A stretch of 64,000 bases of DNA from Nocardioides lianchengensis. Lineage in GTDB: Bacteria > Actinomycetota > Actinomycetes > Propionibacteriales > Nocardioidaceae. Shown in pieces: positions 47,851 through 56,908 of the stretch. The stretch is taken from positions 186,001 to 250,000 of the forward strand of contig NZ_FMZM01000001.1 of NCBI RefSeq assembly GCF_900101465.1. Direction: 5' to 3'. The notes beneath the pieces are model-generated. The model saw nothing but the letters and a program-made list of their open reading frames with translations, did not search any database and had not been told where the DNA came from. Within the stretch, counting starts at the first letter, position 1. The number at the start of each line of letters is the position of its first letter. Both the position numbers and the translations under genes were made by a program.

Positions 47851-48945
47851 TCAGGAGATCCCGGCCTCCGTGCAGAGAGCGGCGAAGTCGCCGGTGCAGA
47901 CGTCGGCGGCCTTCTGGCCACCGTCGTCGATGACGTCCTTCACGTTGTCCTTGGTGATGGACTGCGGCTCCAGCAGGATCGAGGGGACCTCGCTGTCGTC
48001 CGAGGAGTCGACCGTGGTGCCGGTGACGTCGGCCTCCTCGCCCTTGGCCAGGGCGATGGCGACCTCGGCCAGCGCGCCGGCCTCCTGCGTGGCGGACTTG
48101 TAGACCGTCATGCACTGCGTGCCGGCGAGGACGTTCTGCAGACCCTCGACCGTGGCGTCCTGACCCGTGACCGGGACCTTGCCGGCCTGGCCGTTGCCCT
48201 CGAGGATGCCGATGGCGGCGCCACCGAGACCGTCGTTGGCGGCGAGGACGCCGTCGACCTTGCCGTCAGCAGCGGTGTAGAGCTGCTGGAAGATCGTGGC
48301 CGCCTGCTCGTTGTCCCAGTCCGGGACGGCCTGCTCGCCGACGACCGTGTAGTTGGTCTTGGCGTCGAGGACGCTGTGGGCGCCCTCCGCGAACAGGGTC
48401 GCGTTGTTGTCCGTGGGCGACCCGTTCAGGTAGACGATGTTCGCGTCCTTGTCGCCCAGGCAGTCGGCCAGGCCCTGGCCCTGCAGCTCGCCGACGACGG
48501 TGTTGTCGAACGAGACGTAGTACTCGGCCGTGCCGCCCAGGGTCAGGCGGTCGTAGTCGATGGTGGCCACGCCGGCCGCCTTGGCCTTCTCCTGGATCGC
48601 CGCGCCCGACTCGGAGTCGAGGTTGACGATGGCCAGGACGGTGACGCCGTCGCCGATCATGGTGTCGGCGATCTGGGTCATCCGCTCGGCGTCGCCGCCG
48701 GCGTTCTGGATGTCGGCCTCGACGCCGGCCGCCTTGAAGGCCGCCTCGAGGGCCGGCCGGTCCGCGCTCTCCCAGCGGACCGACGACTCCGTGTCGGGCA
48801 GGATGACGCCGACCTTGCCGACCTCAGACCCACCCTCGTTGCCCGAGCCGCCACCGCTGCCGGACGACGAGTCGTCCCCACATGCGGTGAGGGACATCGC
48901 CACGCCGAGCATCCCGACGATGGCCAAGCTGTGCTTTCGCTTCAC
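47851..48945 (-). CDS. xylF: Xylose-type sugar ABC transporter substrate-binding lipoprotein
   Basis: 364 residues. Lipoprotein signal with lipobox SLTAC (Cys22), then a Ser/Gly-rich linker. The periplasmic-binding-protein type I fold shows as GKVGVILPDTESSVRWE, VLAIVNLDSESG, VDGVLAANDGLGGAA and PVTGQDATVEGLQ. Together these are typical of XylF. It is the first gene of xylFGH-ROK. A palindromic operator lies 68-104 bp upstream of the start. Confidence 0.9.
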   Translation of the reverse strand: MKRKHSLAIVGMLGVAMSLTACGDDSSSGSGGGSGNEGGSEVGKVGVILPDTESSVRWESADRPALEAAFKAAGVEADIQNAGGDAERMTQIADTMIGDGVTVLAIVNLDSESGAAIQEKAKAAGVATIDYDRLTLGGTAEYYVSFDNTVVGELQGQGLADCLGDKDANIVYLNGSPTDNNATLFAEGAHSVLDAKTNYTVVGEQAVPDWDNEQAATIFQQLYTAADGKVDGVLAANDGLGGAAIGILEGNGQAGKVPVTGQDATVEGLQNVLAGTQCMTVYKSATQEAGALAEVAIALAKGEEADVTGTTVDSSDDSEVPSILLEPQSITKDNVKDVIDDGGQKAADVCTGDFAALCTEAGIS

Positions 48946-49012
48946 GCGAACCGCCTCCTTGCGATTTTCGACCGCGCCCGCCCGTCCGTCCGTCGGAGGT
49001 TCGCCGCGCGTT

Positions 49013-49049
49013 TGTTGTGCGCCACAACATATGAGGTGACTGCAGTCAC
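49013..49049. promoter_or_regulatory. Operator and promoter region of the xylF operon
   Basis: TGTTGTG-CGC-CACAACA (49013-49029) is a perfect 7-bp inverted repeat. GTGACTGCAGTCAC (49036-49049) is a perfect 14-bp palindrome. On the reverse strand TATGTT (49031-49026) is a possible -10 between them. The first palindrome probably binds the ROK regulator and the second may bind another factor, for example a cAMP-type regulator. Confidence 0.55.
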
Positions 49050-49128
49050 GTCTACCTGTGACGAGCGACGTTTCCGATCTGTTACCAAGCGGTCCGTACG
49101 ACCCTTGACGAACGACGCGCGACCACGC

Positions 49129-50166
49129 TCAGGACGGGTCGATCCGGAGACGCTGGCGGGGGAGGCCCTGCGGGGCCTCGGTCCGCAGCCACCGGACCAG
49201 CGCCTCGCGGACGTGGCAGCGCAGGTCGAACAGGGTCGGGGCGTCGACGGCGGTGAGCAGCACCCGGACCCGGACGTAGCCGCCGACCGCGTCGACGACC
49301 TGGAAGTGCGCGACCCGGCCGTCCCAGAGGTCGGCCGTCGCCATGATCCGGTCGAGCTCGAGCCGCAGGGCGTCGGTGTCGACGTCCCAGTCCAGGTCCA
49401 GCTCGACCGCGCCCAGCAGCTCGGAGTTGCGCCGGGTCCAGTTCTGGAACGGCGTCGTCGTGAAGTAGGTGCACGGCAGGATCAGCCGCCGGTCGTCCCA
49501 GAGCCGTACGACGACGTAGCTCAGCGTGATCTCCTCGATCCAGCCCCACTCCTCCTCGACGATCACGACGTCGTCGATCTTGATCGCGTCGTTGAACGCG
49601 AGCTGGAGGCCGGCGAAGACGTTGGCCAGCGTCGACTGGGCGGCCAGCGCCGCGACCACGGAGATCAGGCCGGCCGAGGCCAGCACGCTCGCGCCGACCG
49701 CCCGGACGCCGGGGAAGCTGAGCAGGATCGCCCCCACCGCCATCACGACGACCGCGGCGACTGTGAGCCGCCGGATGATCAGCACCTGGGTGCGGACCCG
49801 GCGGGCCACCCGGTTGTCGCGGGTGTCGGTGCGCGCCCGGCCCATCCCGAGGTCCTCGACGAACAGCAGCGCGGCCGCGAGCAGCCAGGCGCCGGCCGAG
49901 ATCGCCAGGACGCGGCAGCCCAGGCCGGCGGCGTCCCACCAGAGGTCCCCGCCGTCGTGCGGACGGACTCCTGCGACCCAGCCGTTCACCGCCAGGATCA
50001 GCACGAGCGCCCGGAACGGCAGCTTCGCCGTACGCACCAGCTCGTCGGCGGGCGGCCACCGTCGTACCAGCACCTTGGCGAGCAGGTGCACCACCAGGAT
50101 CAGGACGAGTGCGCCGCCCAGCGCGGAGCCGGCGGCGACCAGGGCGTTCACGGGAGAGACAGCCAT
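49129..50166 (-). CDS. Mechanosensitive ion channel family protein (MscS-like)
   Basis: 345 residues. Four hydrophobic segments are followed by the MscS pore helix and beta domain: VLASAGLISVVAALAAQSTL (Gly/Ala pore), then NVFAGLQLAFNDAIKIDDVV and VEEEWGWIEEITLSYVVVRL. The C-terminal domain is short and soluble. It releases solutes on osmotic downshock in this family. It stands alone between the xylF promoter and fbiC. Confidence 0.92.
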   Translation of the reverse strand: MAVSPVNALVAAGSALGGALVLILVVHLLAKVLVRRWPPADELVRTAKLPFRALVLILAVNGWVAGVRPHDGGDLWWDAAGLGCRVLAISAGAWLLAAALLFVEDLGMGRARTDTRDNRVARRVRTQVLIIRRLTVAAVVVMAVGAILLSFPGVRAVGASVLASAGLISVVAALAAQSTLANVFAGLQLAFNDAIKIDDVVIVEEEWGWIEEITLSYVVVRLWDDRRLILPCTYFTTTPFQNWTRRNSELLGAVELDLDWDVDTDALRLELDRIMATADLWDGRVAHFQVVDAVGGYVRVRVLLTAVDAPTLFDLRCHVREALVRWLRTEAPQGLPRQRLRIDPS

Positions 50167-50238
50167 GTGGCCACCGGTCCCCGTGTCACCGCCCGCCGAT
50201 GCGCCCCGTCCCGGTGCGGTCGGTCACTCCACAGGCCC

Positions 50239-52737
50239 TCAGCGGAGGGAGTACGTCGTGGTGCGCTCGCGGACGGGTCGGTCGATGCCGCTGCCGATCT
50301 CGATCAGCTCGGCGACGGTCTTGGCCGAGCCGTGCTCGGAGCCGGCCATCCGGGAGATGGTCTCCTCCATCAGGGTGCCGCCGAGGTCGTTGGCGCCGGC
50401 GTTCAGCATGGCGCGGGTGCCGTCGACGCCGAGCTTGACCCAGGAGGTCTGGATGTTGCGGATCCGGCCGTGCAGCAGGATCCGGGCCATCGCGTGCACC
50501 GCGAGGTTGTCGCGCAGGGTGGGGCCGGGGCGGGCCACGCCGGCGAGGTAGATCGGCGCGCTGGTGTGGACGAACGGCAGCGGCACGAACTCGGTGAACC
50601 CACCGGTCTCGTCCTGGATCCGGGACAGGACCCGGAGGTGGCCGACCCAGTGCTTCGGGTTGTCGACGTGGCCGTACATCATCGTGCTGGTCGTGGGGAC
50701 GCCCACCCGGTGGGCGGTGGAGACGATCTCGATCCAGGTGCGGGTCGGCAGCTTGCCCTTGGTGAGCACCCAGCGGACCTCGTCGTCGAGGATCTCGGCG
50801 GCGGTGCCGGGCAGTGAGCCGAGGCCGGCCTCGCGAGCCTTGATGAGGAAGTCCTCGATGGACAGCCCGGTGCGGGCGGTGCCGTTGACGACCTCCATCG
50901 GCGAGAAGGCGTGCACGTGCATCTCGGGGACGCGCTGCTTCACCGCCGCGACCAGGTCGAAGTACGCCGTCGAGGGCAGCTCGGGATCGATGCCGCCCTG
51001 CATGCAGACCTCGGTCGCGCCGAGCTCCCAGGCCTCCTGTGCCCGGTCGGCGACGTCGTCGTACGACAGGGAGTAGGCGTCGGCGTCGGTGCGCCGCTGG
51101 GCGAAGGCGCAGAAGCGGCAGCCGACGTAGCAGACGTTGGTGAAGTTGATGTTCCGGTTCACCACGTAGGTCACGTCGTCGCCCACGGTCTCCCGGCGCA
51201 GCGCGTCGGCCAGCTTCACGACCTGCTCGAGGAGCGGGCCCTCGGCGGTCATCAGGGTCAGCGCGTGCTCGTCGGAGAGGTTGCCGGGGTCGGCCTCGGC
51301 GGCGGCCATCGCCTCGCGGCCCTCGGCGTGCAGCACGGCGGGAGCGCCGGTCGCGGACGCGGCGTCCTTGACCGAGTCCCAGTCGCCGTACACGTCGGTG
51401 AAGTCGGAGCGCCGGTCGTCGGTGCGGCCCTCGGTGTCGACGGCGGCGAACAGGTCGGTGCGTCCGACGCTCGCGAAGCCGCCGTCGGGCTCCTGCCACG
51501 GCAGCCCCGTCGGGCGTACGCCGGGCCGCGCCAGTCCGTCGTCGGTCGCGAGCGCGGCGACGTGGGCCGAGATGCGCGGGTCGAGCCACGGCTCGCCCTG
51601 GCGGACGTACTCGGGGTGCACGGTGAGCCGGGCCTGCAGGTCGAAGCCGCACTCCGCCGTGATCGAGCGCAGCCGCTCCAGCGAGGGCCAGGGCCGCTCG
51701 GGGTTCACGTGGTCGGGGGTCAGCGGCGAGACGCCGCCCCAGTCGTCGACGCCGGCGTCGAGCAGCGCGCGGCACTCGGCCAGGTCGACCAGGTTGGGTG
51801 GTGCCTGCATCCGGGCCTTGGGGCCGAGGACGAGGCGGGTGACGGCCAGCGCGGCGCGGTACTCGTCGAGGTCGAGGTCGTCGGTGTGCCGCATGGCGGT
51901 GTCGGGCTTGGCCCGGAAGTTCTGGACGATCACCTCCTGCACGGCGCCGTACGCCCTCGAGGTCGCGCGGAGCGCGAAGATCGTCTCGGCCCGCTCCTCG
52001 AGCGTCTCGCCGATGCCGACCAGGATCCCGGTGGTGAACGGGATGGAGAGCCGACCGGCGTCCTCCAGCACCCGCAGGCGTACGGCGGGGTCCTTGTCGG
52101 GCGAGCCGAAGTGGGCCAGCCCCTTGGTCTCGAACAGCCGCGCCGAGGTGGTCTCCAGCATCATCCCCATCGAGGGGGAGACGGGCTTGAGACGGTTCAT
52201 CTCCTCCCACGACATGACGCCGGGGTTGAGGTGCGGCAGCAGGCCGGTCTCCTCCAGGACCCGGATCGCCATCGCCCGGACGTAGGCCAGCGTCGAGTCG
52301 TAGCCGCGCTCGTCGAGCCACTCGCGGGCCTCGGGCCAGCGGTCCTCGGGGCGGTCGCCCAGGGTGAACAGCGCCTCGAGGCAGCCCAGGACCGCCCCCT
52401 GCGAGGCGATCTCGAGGATCTCGTCGGGGGAGAGGTAGGGCTCGCGGCCCTCGCGCCGCGCGTGGCCCGGCGTCTCCACGAAGGTGCAGTAGTGGCACTT
52501 GTCGCGGCACAGCTTGGTGACCGGGATGAACACCTTCGGCGAGTACGTCACCACCCCCGGCCGTCCGGCCGCGACCAGGCCCGCGTCGCGCACCTTGGCG
52601 GCCGCCGCGGTCAGTCGCTCCAGGTCGGGTCCGGTGGCGGCGAGCAGCGCCGCCGCCTCCGGTACGTCGAGGGCCGCCCCTCGCTCGGCCCGCGCCAGGG
52701 CTCGTCGTACCTGCTGGGGAGTGGGCCGGTCCGTCAC
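50239..52737 (-). CDS. fbiC: FO synthase, bifunctional CofG/CofH
   Basis: 832 residues. It makes the deazaflavin FO, the light-absorbing core of coenzyme F420, from tyrosine and a flavin precursor. Two radical SAM domains are fused: the first cluster motif [10 protein letters not shown] lies at about residue 77 (CofG part), the second [10 protein letters not shown] at about 537 (CofH part). The GTG at 52737 overlaps the stop of the MMPL gene by 4 bases (GTGA), so the two proteins are made from coupled translation. It supplies F420 to enzymes such as the LLM oxidoreductase at 38534. Confidence 0.96.
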   Translation of the reverse strand: MTDRPTPQQVRRALARAERGAALDVPEAAALLAATGPDLERLTAAAAKVRDAGLVAAGRPGVVTYSPKVFIPVTKLCRDKCHYCTFVETPGHARREGREPYLSPDEILEIASQGAVLGCLEALFTLGDRPEDRWPEAREWLDERGYDSTLAYVRAMAIRVLEETGLLPHLNPGVMSWEEMNRLKPVSPSMGMMLETTSARLFETKGLAHFGSPDKDPAVRLRVLEDAGRLSIPFTTGILVGIGETLEERAETIFALRATSRAYGAVQEVIVQNFRAKPDTAMRHTDDLDLDEYRAALAVTRLVLGPKARMQAPPNLVDLAECRALLDAGVDDWGGVSPLTPDHVNPERPWPSLERLRSITAECGFDLQARLTVHPEYVRQGEPWLDPRISAHVAALATDDGLARPGVRPTGLPWQEPDGGFASVGRTDLFAAVDTEGRTDDRRSDFTDVYGDWDSVKDAASATGAPAVLHAEGREAMAAAEADPGNLSDEHALTLMTAEGPLLEQVVKLADALRRETVGDDVTYVVNRNINFTNVCYVGCRFCAFAQRRTDADAYSLSYDDVADRAQEAWELGATEVCMQGGIDPELPSTAYFDLVAAVKQRVPEMHVHAFSPMEVVNGTARTGLSIEDFLIKAREAGLGSLPGTAAEILDDEVRWVLTKGKLPTRTWIEIVSTAHRVGVPTTSTMMYGHVDNPKHWVGHLRVLSRIQDETGGFTEFVPLPFVHTSAPIYLAGVARPGPTLRDNLAVHAMARILLHGRIRNIQTSWVKLGVDGTRAMLNAGANDLGGTLMEETISRMAGSEHGSAKTVAELIEIGSGIDRPVRERTTTYSLR

Positions 52738-54866
52738 CTCGTCAGGCTAGCCTCGCCGCCCTGGTCCGTGGGTGAGGGACCGGTCACTGGGCCCCGGTCG
52801 AGCGACGAGGGCCACCAGATCCGTCCCCCGAGATCGAGGTTGAGCGCGGTCACCAGCACCGAGCGCACGATCATCGTGTCGAGCAGGACGCCGAGGGCGA
52901 CCGCGACGCCGAGCTCGGCCAGGAAGACCAGCGGGATCGTGCCGAGCACCAGGAAGGTCGCGGCGAGCACCAGGCCGGCTGACGTGATGACCCCACCGGT
53001 CGAGCCGAGCGCGATCAGCGACCCCTGGCGGGTGCCGTGGACCGCCGCCTCCTCCCGGACCCGGGTCATCAGGAAGATGTTGTAGTCGATGCCCAGGGCG
53101 ACCAGGAACACGAAGGTGAACAGCGGGAACGACGGGTCGGAGCCGGCGAAGCCGAAGACGTACTCGAACAGCAGCGCGGAGATCCCGAGCGCCGCCCCGA
53201 ACGACAGCACCACCGTCAGCATCAGCAGGAGCGGAGCCAGCAGCGCCCGCAGCAGCAGGACCAAGATCAGGAAGACCACCACGAGCACGATCGGGATGAT
53301 CACCACGTTGTCGCGGTTGGAGGCCACCTTGGTGTCGAGGTAGAAGGCGGAGCCGCCACCCACCAGGGCATCGGCGCCGTCGACCCCGTGCACCGCGTCC
53401 CGGGTGGCCTCGACGATGTCGAAGGCGGCGGTCGAGGAGATGTCGGCGTCGATCGTGGCCTCGACGTACACCCGGGTGTCGGAGACCGGCTTCGGCTCGA
53501 GCGGCGTGCCGAGTCCGTCGACGGTGCCGAGGGCCTCGCTGACGGCGCCCGCTGCCTCGGTGTTGGTGACGACCTGCACGGTGTTGGAGTTGTCGACCAT
53601 GCCGTGCTCGACCAGCACCTTCTGGCCCTTGATGGAGTCGAACTCCTTCGTGTACGTGTCCTCCGTCGACAGGCCGGACGCGTCGAGGCGGAAGAGCCCG
53701 AGGCAGGCGATGGCCAGCAGGCCGGCCGTGACGACCCAGACCCGGCGGGGGCGACGGTCGATCCGCTGGCCGACCCGGGACCAGAAGCCGGTCGTGTTCG
53801 GCTCGTCCGAGCCGAAGGTGGGGCGTTTGGGCCAGAACACCCAGCGGCCGACGATGACCAGCAGGGCCGGCAGCAGGGTGACCATCACCAGGAACGTGAT
53901 CGCGACCCCGACCGCGAGCACCGGGCCGAGACCGGCGGTCGAGTTGAGGTCGGCGAAGACCAGGCAGAGCAGGCCGACCACGACGGTGGCGGCGCTCGCC
54001 AGGATCGCGGGTGCCGCACGGTGCAGGGCGAAGGCCATCGCCTCGTGCCGGTCCTCGTGCCGGCGCAGCTCCTCGCGGTAGCGCGCGACGAGCAGCAGCG
54101 CGTAGTCGGTGCCGGCGCCGATGACCAGGATCCCGAGGATGGACTGGCTCTGGCCGTTGACGGTCAGGTCGGCGTACTTGGCGAGCAGGTAGACCACCCC
54201 GCCGGACACCGTGTAGGCGAAGACGGCGCTGATGATGGGCAGCAGCCAGAGGATCGGGCTGCGGTAGGTGAAGAGCAGGATCACGATCACGACCAGCAGG
54301 GTGATCAGGATCAGGTTGGTGTCGATGCCCTCGAAGGACTCGGCCGCGTCGGCCGCCTGGCCCCCGAAGCCCGCGAGATGGACCGTGACCCCGTCGATCT
54401 CCGCGATGTCCCGGATCTCGTCGGCCGCGTCGGGGATGTCGTTCCAGCCGTTGGCGCCGAAGTTGAAGGTCAGCGAGGTCACGGCGACCGCACCGTCCTC
54501 GGAGTAGCCGCCGAACCCGGCGGCCGCAGCGGCCTCGGCCGACAGCACCTCGCCGGTGACGCCGTCGATCTCGCCGAGCTCGACCGCCTGCTCGGTGATC
54601 GCCGCGCGGTCGTCGTCGGTGAGGCCGCCCTCCCGGTTGTAGACCACCAGCGTCGGGATGTCGTTGGGGTCGATCGTCGCCGAGAGCTCGTCGGCGACCT
54701 TGGTCGACTCGGCGCTCTCGGGCAGCCACGAGGACGCCTCGTTGTTCTGGACGTCGATCAGCTTCGAGCTCAGTGAGCCCATGGCCGCGAACATGGCGAT
54801 CCAGAAGACCACGACGATCCACTTGGTGACCGGGCTCGTGAGTCGGCCGGCGATCTGACGGTGCAT
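52734..54866 (-). CDS. MMPL family transporter
   Basis: 710 residues with the RND-type plan: one helix, an outside loop, a block of helices, a second loop and a second block. Typical parts are [25 protein letters not shown] in the first block and [20 protein letters not shown] in the second. The ATG at 54866 ([11 protein letters not shown]) has GGAG upstream. Such proteins export lipids, peptides or drugs. It is translationally coupled to fbiC, an unexplained pairing. It resembles the truncated gene at 1-445. Confidence 0.9.
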   Translation of the reverse strand: MHRQIAGRLTSPVTKWIVVVFWIAMFAAMGSLSSKLIDVQNNEASSWLPESAESTKVADELSATIDPNDIPTLVVYNREGGLTDDDRAAITEQAVELGEIDGVTGEVLSAEAAAAAGFGGYSEDGAVAVTSLTFNFGANGWNDIPDAADEIRDIAEIDGVTVHLAGFGGQAADAAESFEGIDTNLILITLLVVIVILLFTYRSPILWLLPIISAVFAYTVSGGVVYLLAKYADLTVNGQSQSILGILVIGAGTDYALLLVARYREELRRHEDRHEAMAFALHRAAPAILASAATVVVGLLCLVFADLNSTAGLGPVLAVGVAITFLVMVTLLPALLVIVGRWVFWPKRPTFGSDEPNTTGFWSRVGQRIDRRPRRVWVVTAGLLAIACLGLFRLDASGLSTEDTYTKEFDSIKGQKVLVEHGMVDNSNTVQVVTNTEAAGAVSEALGTVDGLGTPLEPKPVSDTRVYVEATIDADISSTAAFDIVEATRDAVHGVDGADALVGGGSAFYLDTKVASNRDNVVIIPIVLVVVFLILVLLLRALLAPLLLMLTVVLSFGAALGISALLFEYVFGFAGSDPSFPLFTFVFLVALGIDYNIFLMTRVREEAAVHGTRQGSLIALGSTGGVITSAGLVLAATFLVLGTIPLVFLAELGVAVALGVLLDTMIVRSVLVTALNLDLGGRIWWPSSLDRGPVTGPSPTDQGGEASLTR

Positions 54867-54973
54867 GGGGGGACTCCAGCAGGGAGGGGGAATCGAGGAC
54901 ATCGGGGATGTCCCTGATCCGACCACCCGCGCGGGTGAGTCTCATCGGCATTTTGCCGACTGGTCCAGACCGG

Positions 54974-55378
54974 TCAGCCGTGCTGCAGGCGGCGGCCGGT
55001 GATCTCGTCGACGTGCACCACCACGACCGTGTGCCGAGAACCGGCCGCCCACGGCTCCGGCAGCGGTACGGCGCCGTCGCGGCCCCCGTCGTACCGGACC
55101 TCGGCGCGGCCGCGGGCGACCACGCTCCACCCGGTCCGGCTCGCGGGGTCGATCGCGTCGGCCTCGAAGGCGACCCGCTCGGCGTCGACCTTCTGCGCGA
55201 GGGCGGCGTACGCCGCGGTCCGGAAGCGGACCGTCTGGGCATCGACGACGTGGTTGACCGGGACCACCGCCGGGCCGGCCGACGTCGTCCACGCGACCCG
55301 CCCGACCGGCACCGAGGCCAGCAGCTCCCAGCACTCCGCCGGGTCCAGTTCCACCGCGTGCGCCTGCTCGTCCGTCAT
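54974..55378 (-). CDS. Pyridoxamine 5'-phosphate oxidase (PPOX) family protein
   Basis: 134 residues, a split-barrel flavin or F420 binding fold. Landmarks are CWELLASVPVGRVAWT, VVPVNHVVD and GWSVVARGRAEV. Small proteins of this kind occur among dormancy (DevR/DosR) regulon genes in actinobacteria, and two DevR-like boxes lie 36-71 bp upstream of this start. The reaction is unknown. The next gene upstream, VanZ, ends about 100 bp away. Confidence 0.85.
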   Translation of the reverse strand: MTDEQAHAVELDPAECWELLASVPVGRVAWTTSAGPAVVPVNHVVDAQTVRFRTAAYAALAQKVDAERVAFEADAIDPASRTGWSVVARGRAEVRYDGGRDGAVPLPEPWAAGSRHTVVVVHVDEITGRRLQHG

Positions 55379-55413
55379 GGGTCCAGCGTCCGGCCGCGGG
55401 CCCGGGGCCGACA

Positions 55414-55449
55414 GGTGCGGAGGTCCCACGGACGCGGGACCTTCGGCCG
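55414..55449 (-). promoter_or_regulatory. Pair of DevR/DosR-like boxes before the PPOX gene
   Basis: GGGACCTTCGGCC (55436-55448, forward) matches the common actinobacterial form GGGACCTTCGGCCC in its first 13 bases. A second, weaker copy, GGGACCTCCGCACC, reads on the reverse strand at 55427-55414. The two also form an inverted pair AGGTCCC and GGGACCT. Confidence 0.5.
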
Positions 55450-55450
55450 C

Positions 55451-55482
55451 CGAACTCACGCCGACTCGGCGATGGGGGGTCA
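55451..55482. repeat. Copy of the GCCGACTCGGCG gene-end repeat
   Basis: Matches 12082-12114 closely (one substitution plus changes in the poly-G part). In both places the last three bases are the complement of a TGA stop codon of a reverse-strand gene, here VanZ. GCCGA and TCGGC can pair as a short stem. Confidence 0.6.
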
Positions 55483-55935
55483 GGCGGGCTGGTGGCTGCG
55501 GGTGCGACGGGCCCGGCCACGACGCAGAGTCGCGGGCAGGGTCAGCACCACGCCGACCACGATGCCGACCAGGGCGCCCGCGGTGTTGGCGAGCAGGTCG
55601 CGCTCGTCCGGCACCCGCCCGGGGATGGAGCGCTGGGCGGTCTCGATGGCGGAGGTCATCGCGAAGGCGAGGCCGGCGGCGACCCACCAGAAGCGGGTGC
55701 CGACCAGGAGCAGCAGGAACAGCCCCACCGGGACGAAGAGGGCCACGTTGGCGAGGAACTCGGCGCGGTCGTAGGTCAGCCAGGTGAGCTCGTCGTACCG
55801 CTGCAGGCGGGCGAGGACCCGCAGCACCAGGTCGCTCGACGTCGGCGCGGAGGAGGCCGGCGTCAGGGTCAGCCAGGCCACGAACCCGAGGTAGGCGAGC
55901 GTGGAGAGGCTGAGGAGCGGGTGGCGGTGCAGCAT
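55480..55935 (-). CDS. VanZ family membrane protein
   Basis: 151 residues, four helices. The family pattern is LAYLGFVAWLTLTP at the start, AEFLANVALFVPVGLFLLLL and ERDLLANTAGALVGIVVG, with the conserved NxxxFxPxG and DxxxNxxG motifs. VanZ itself raises teicoplanin resistance, but most family members have unknown envelope roles. It begins 4 bp after the PAP2 gene stop and so belongs to the GT-C/PAP2/VanZ operon. Confidence 0.85.
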   Translation of the reverse strand: MLHRHPLLSLSTLAYLGFVAWLTLTPASSAPTSSDLVLRVLARLQRYDELTWLTYDRAEFLANVALFVPVGLFLLLLVGTRFWWVAAGLAFAMTSAIETAQRSIPGRVPDERDLLANTAGALVGIVVGVVLTLPATLRRGRARRTRSHQPA

Positions 55936-55939
55936 CCCC

Positions 55940-56908
55940 TCAGTCTGCCGAGGTGCTGGTGGCGGTGCTGGTGGCGGTGCTGGTGTCGCGAGCGGCGCGC
56001 CGGTTCTCCCAGACCTGGCAGCCGACCAGCACGAGCAGGGCGACCAGCGCGCCGGCGATCGCGTCGATGACGTAGTGCTCGCCGGAGTAGACGAGGCTCG
56101 CCGACATGGCGACCGGGTAGGCGAGCAGGAGCCAGCGGGCGGGGTGGCGCAGCCGCTGGATCGCGTAGAAGACCAGCAGGAACGAGAAGCCGGCGTGCAG
56201 CGACGGCATCGCCGCGACCTTGTTGGGCAGGCCGCCGAAGAAGATCGACTGCCGGTGCAGGCCGATCTCGGACCAGCCGCGTCCGGTGATCCGGACGACC
56301 GTGCCGATGAACCCGTCGCGCCCGGCCATCCACGGCGGTGCCATCGGGTAGAGGAAGTAGATCGTCAGGCCGGCGAAGTTCATCGCGACGAAGCGGCGGA
56401 TCCAGCGCACGTACTCGTCGCGGTTGCGGACCCAGAGCACCCCGGCGAGGCCCAGCGAGGCCAGGAAGTGGGAGGCGTAGACGCTCGTGACGACCGTGTC
56501 GTACCAGCGCGGCGGGTCGGTGACGATGCACGGGTCGCCGCACCACGCGGCCTGCAGCTGCTCGGTCGGGGTGGTGCCGCCGCCGAGCCACTCGTCGAAG
56601 CGGATCGGCGCGGTGACGTGGACCGGGATGAAGGTCTGGTCGGCGAATCCGCGCAGCAGCGAGTAGGCGACCAGCAGCACCATCGGCAGCCACCAGTCGC
56701 GCCACCAGGCCCGCGCCGTGTCGACCGGCGCGGCCGCGTGCCACGCGACCGTCCCGATGAAGATCCACAGGCACACGCCGAGGGTGTCGCTCGGGATGCC
56801 GATCGTCAGGCTCCACACGAGCAGGGCCAGGGCGTACGCCGTCATGGCGAGGCGCCGGGTCGCCCCGCGCGTGGGCGGTACGACGACCTGGGCGGGCGCG
56901 GACGTCAC
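55940..56908 (-). CDS. PAP2-superfamily / inositolphosphotransferase-like membrane enzyme
   Basis: 322 residues with about six helices. The phosphatase motifs are AAMPSLHAGFS and SGEHYVIDAIAGAL (catalytic His pair and Asp). The second histidine block and the YFLYPMAPPWM loop resemble Aur1/Ipt1-type enzymes that move phosphoinositol onto lipids, which would suit actinobacterial inositol lipids. A plain lipid phosphatase is also possible. The GTG at 56908 overlaps the stop of the glycosyltransferase gene by 4 bases. The C-terminus carries a three-fold TSTA repeat. Confidence 0.82.
   Translation of the reverse strand: MTSAPAQVVVPPTRGATRRLAMTAYALALLVWSLTIGIPSDTLGVCLWIFIGTVAWHAAAPVDTARAWWRDWWLPMVLLVAYSLLRGFADQTFIPVHVTAPIRFDEWLGGGTTPTEQLQAAWCGDPCIVTDPPRWYDTVVTSVYASHFLASLGLAGVLWVRNRDEYVRWIRRFVAMNFAGLTIYFLYPMAPPWMAGRDGFIGTVVRITGRGWSEIGLHRQSIFFGGLPNKVAAMPSLHAGFSFLLVFYAIQRLRHPARWLLLAYPVAMSASLVYSGEHYVIDAIAGALVALLVLVGCQVWENRRAARDTSTATSTATSTSAD
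55952..55987 (-). repeat. 12-bp tandem repeat in the PAP2 gene end
   Basis: Three in-frame copies of GGTGCTGGTGGC, the last imperfect, coding for repeated Thr-Ser-Thr-Ala. Slippage would change the tail by four residues without breaking the frame. Confidence 0.8.

Noticed and set aside
55480-55935. Glycopeptide resistance gene vanZ
   Set aside because: Only the family is shared; there are no other van genes and it sits in an envelope operon.
55952-55987. CRISPR-like repeat
   Set aside because: Contiguous 12-bp units without spacers inside a gene; it is a coding tandem repeat.
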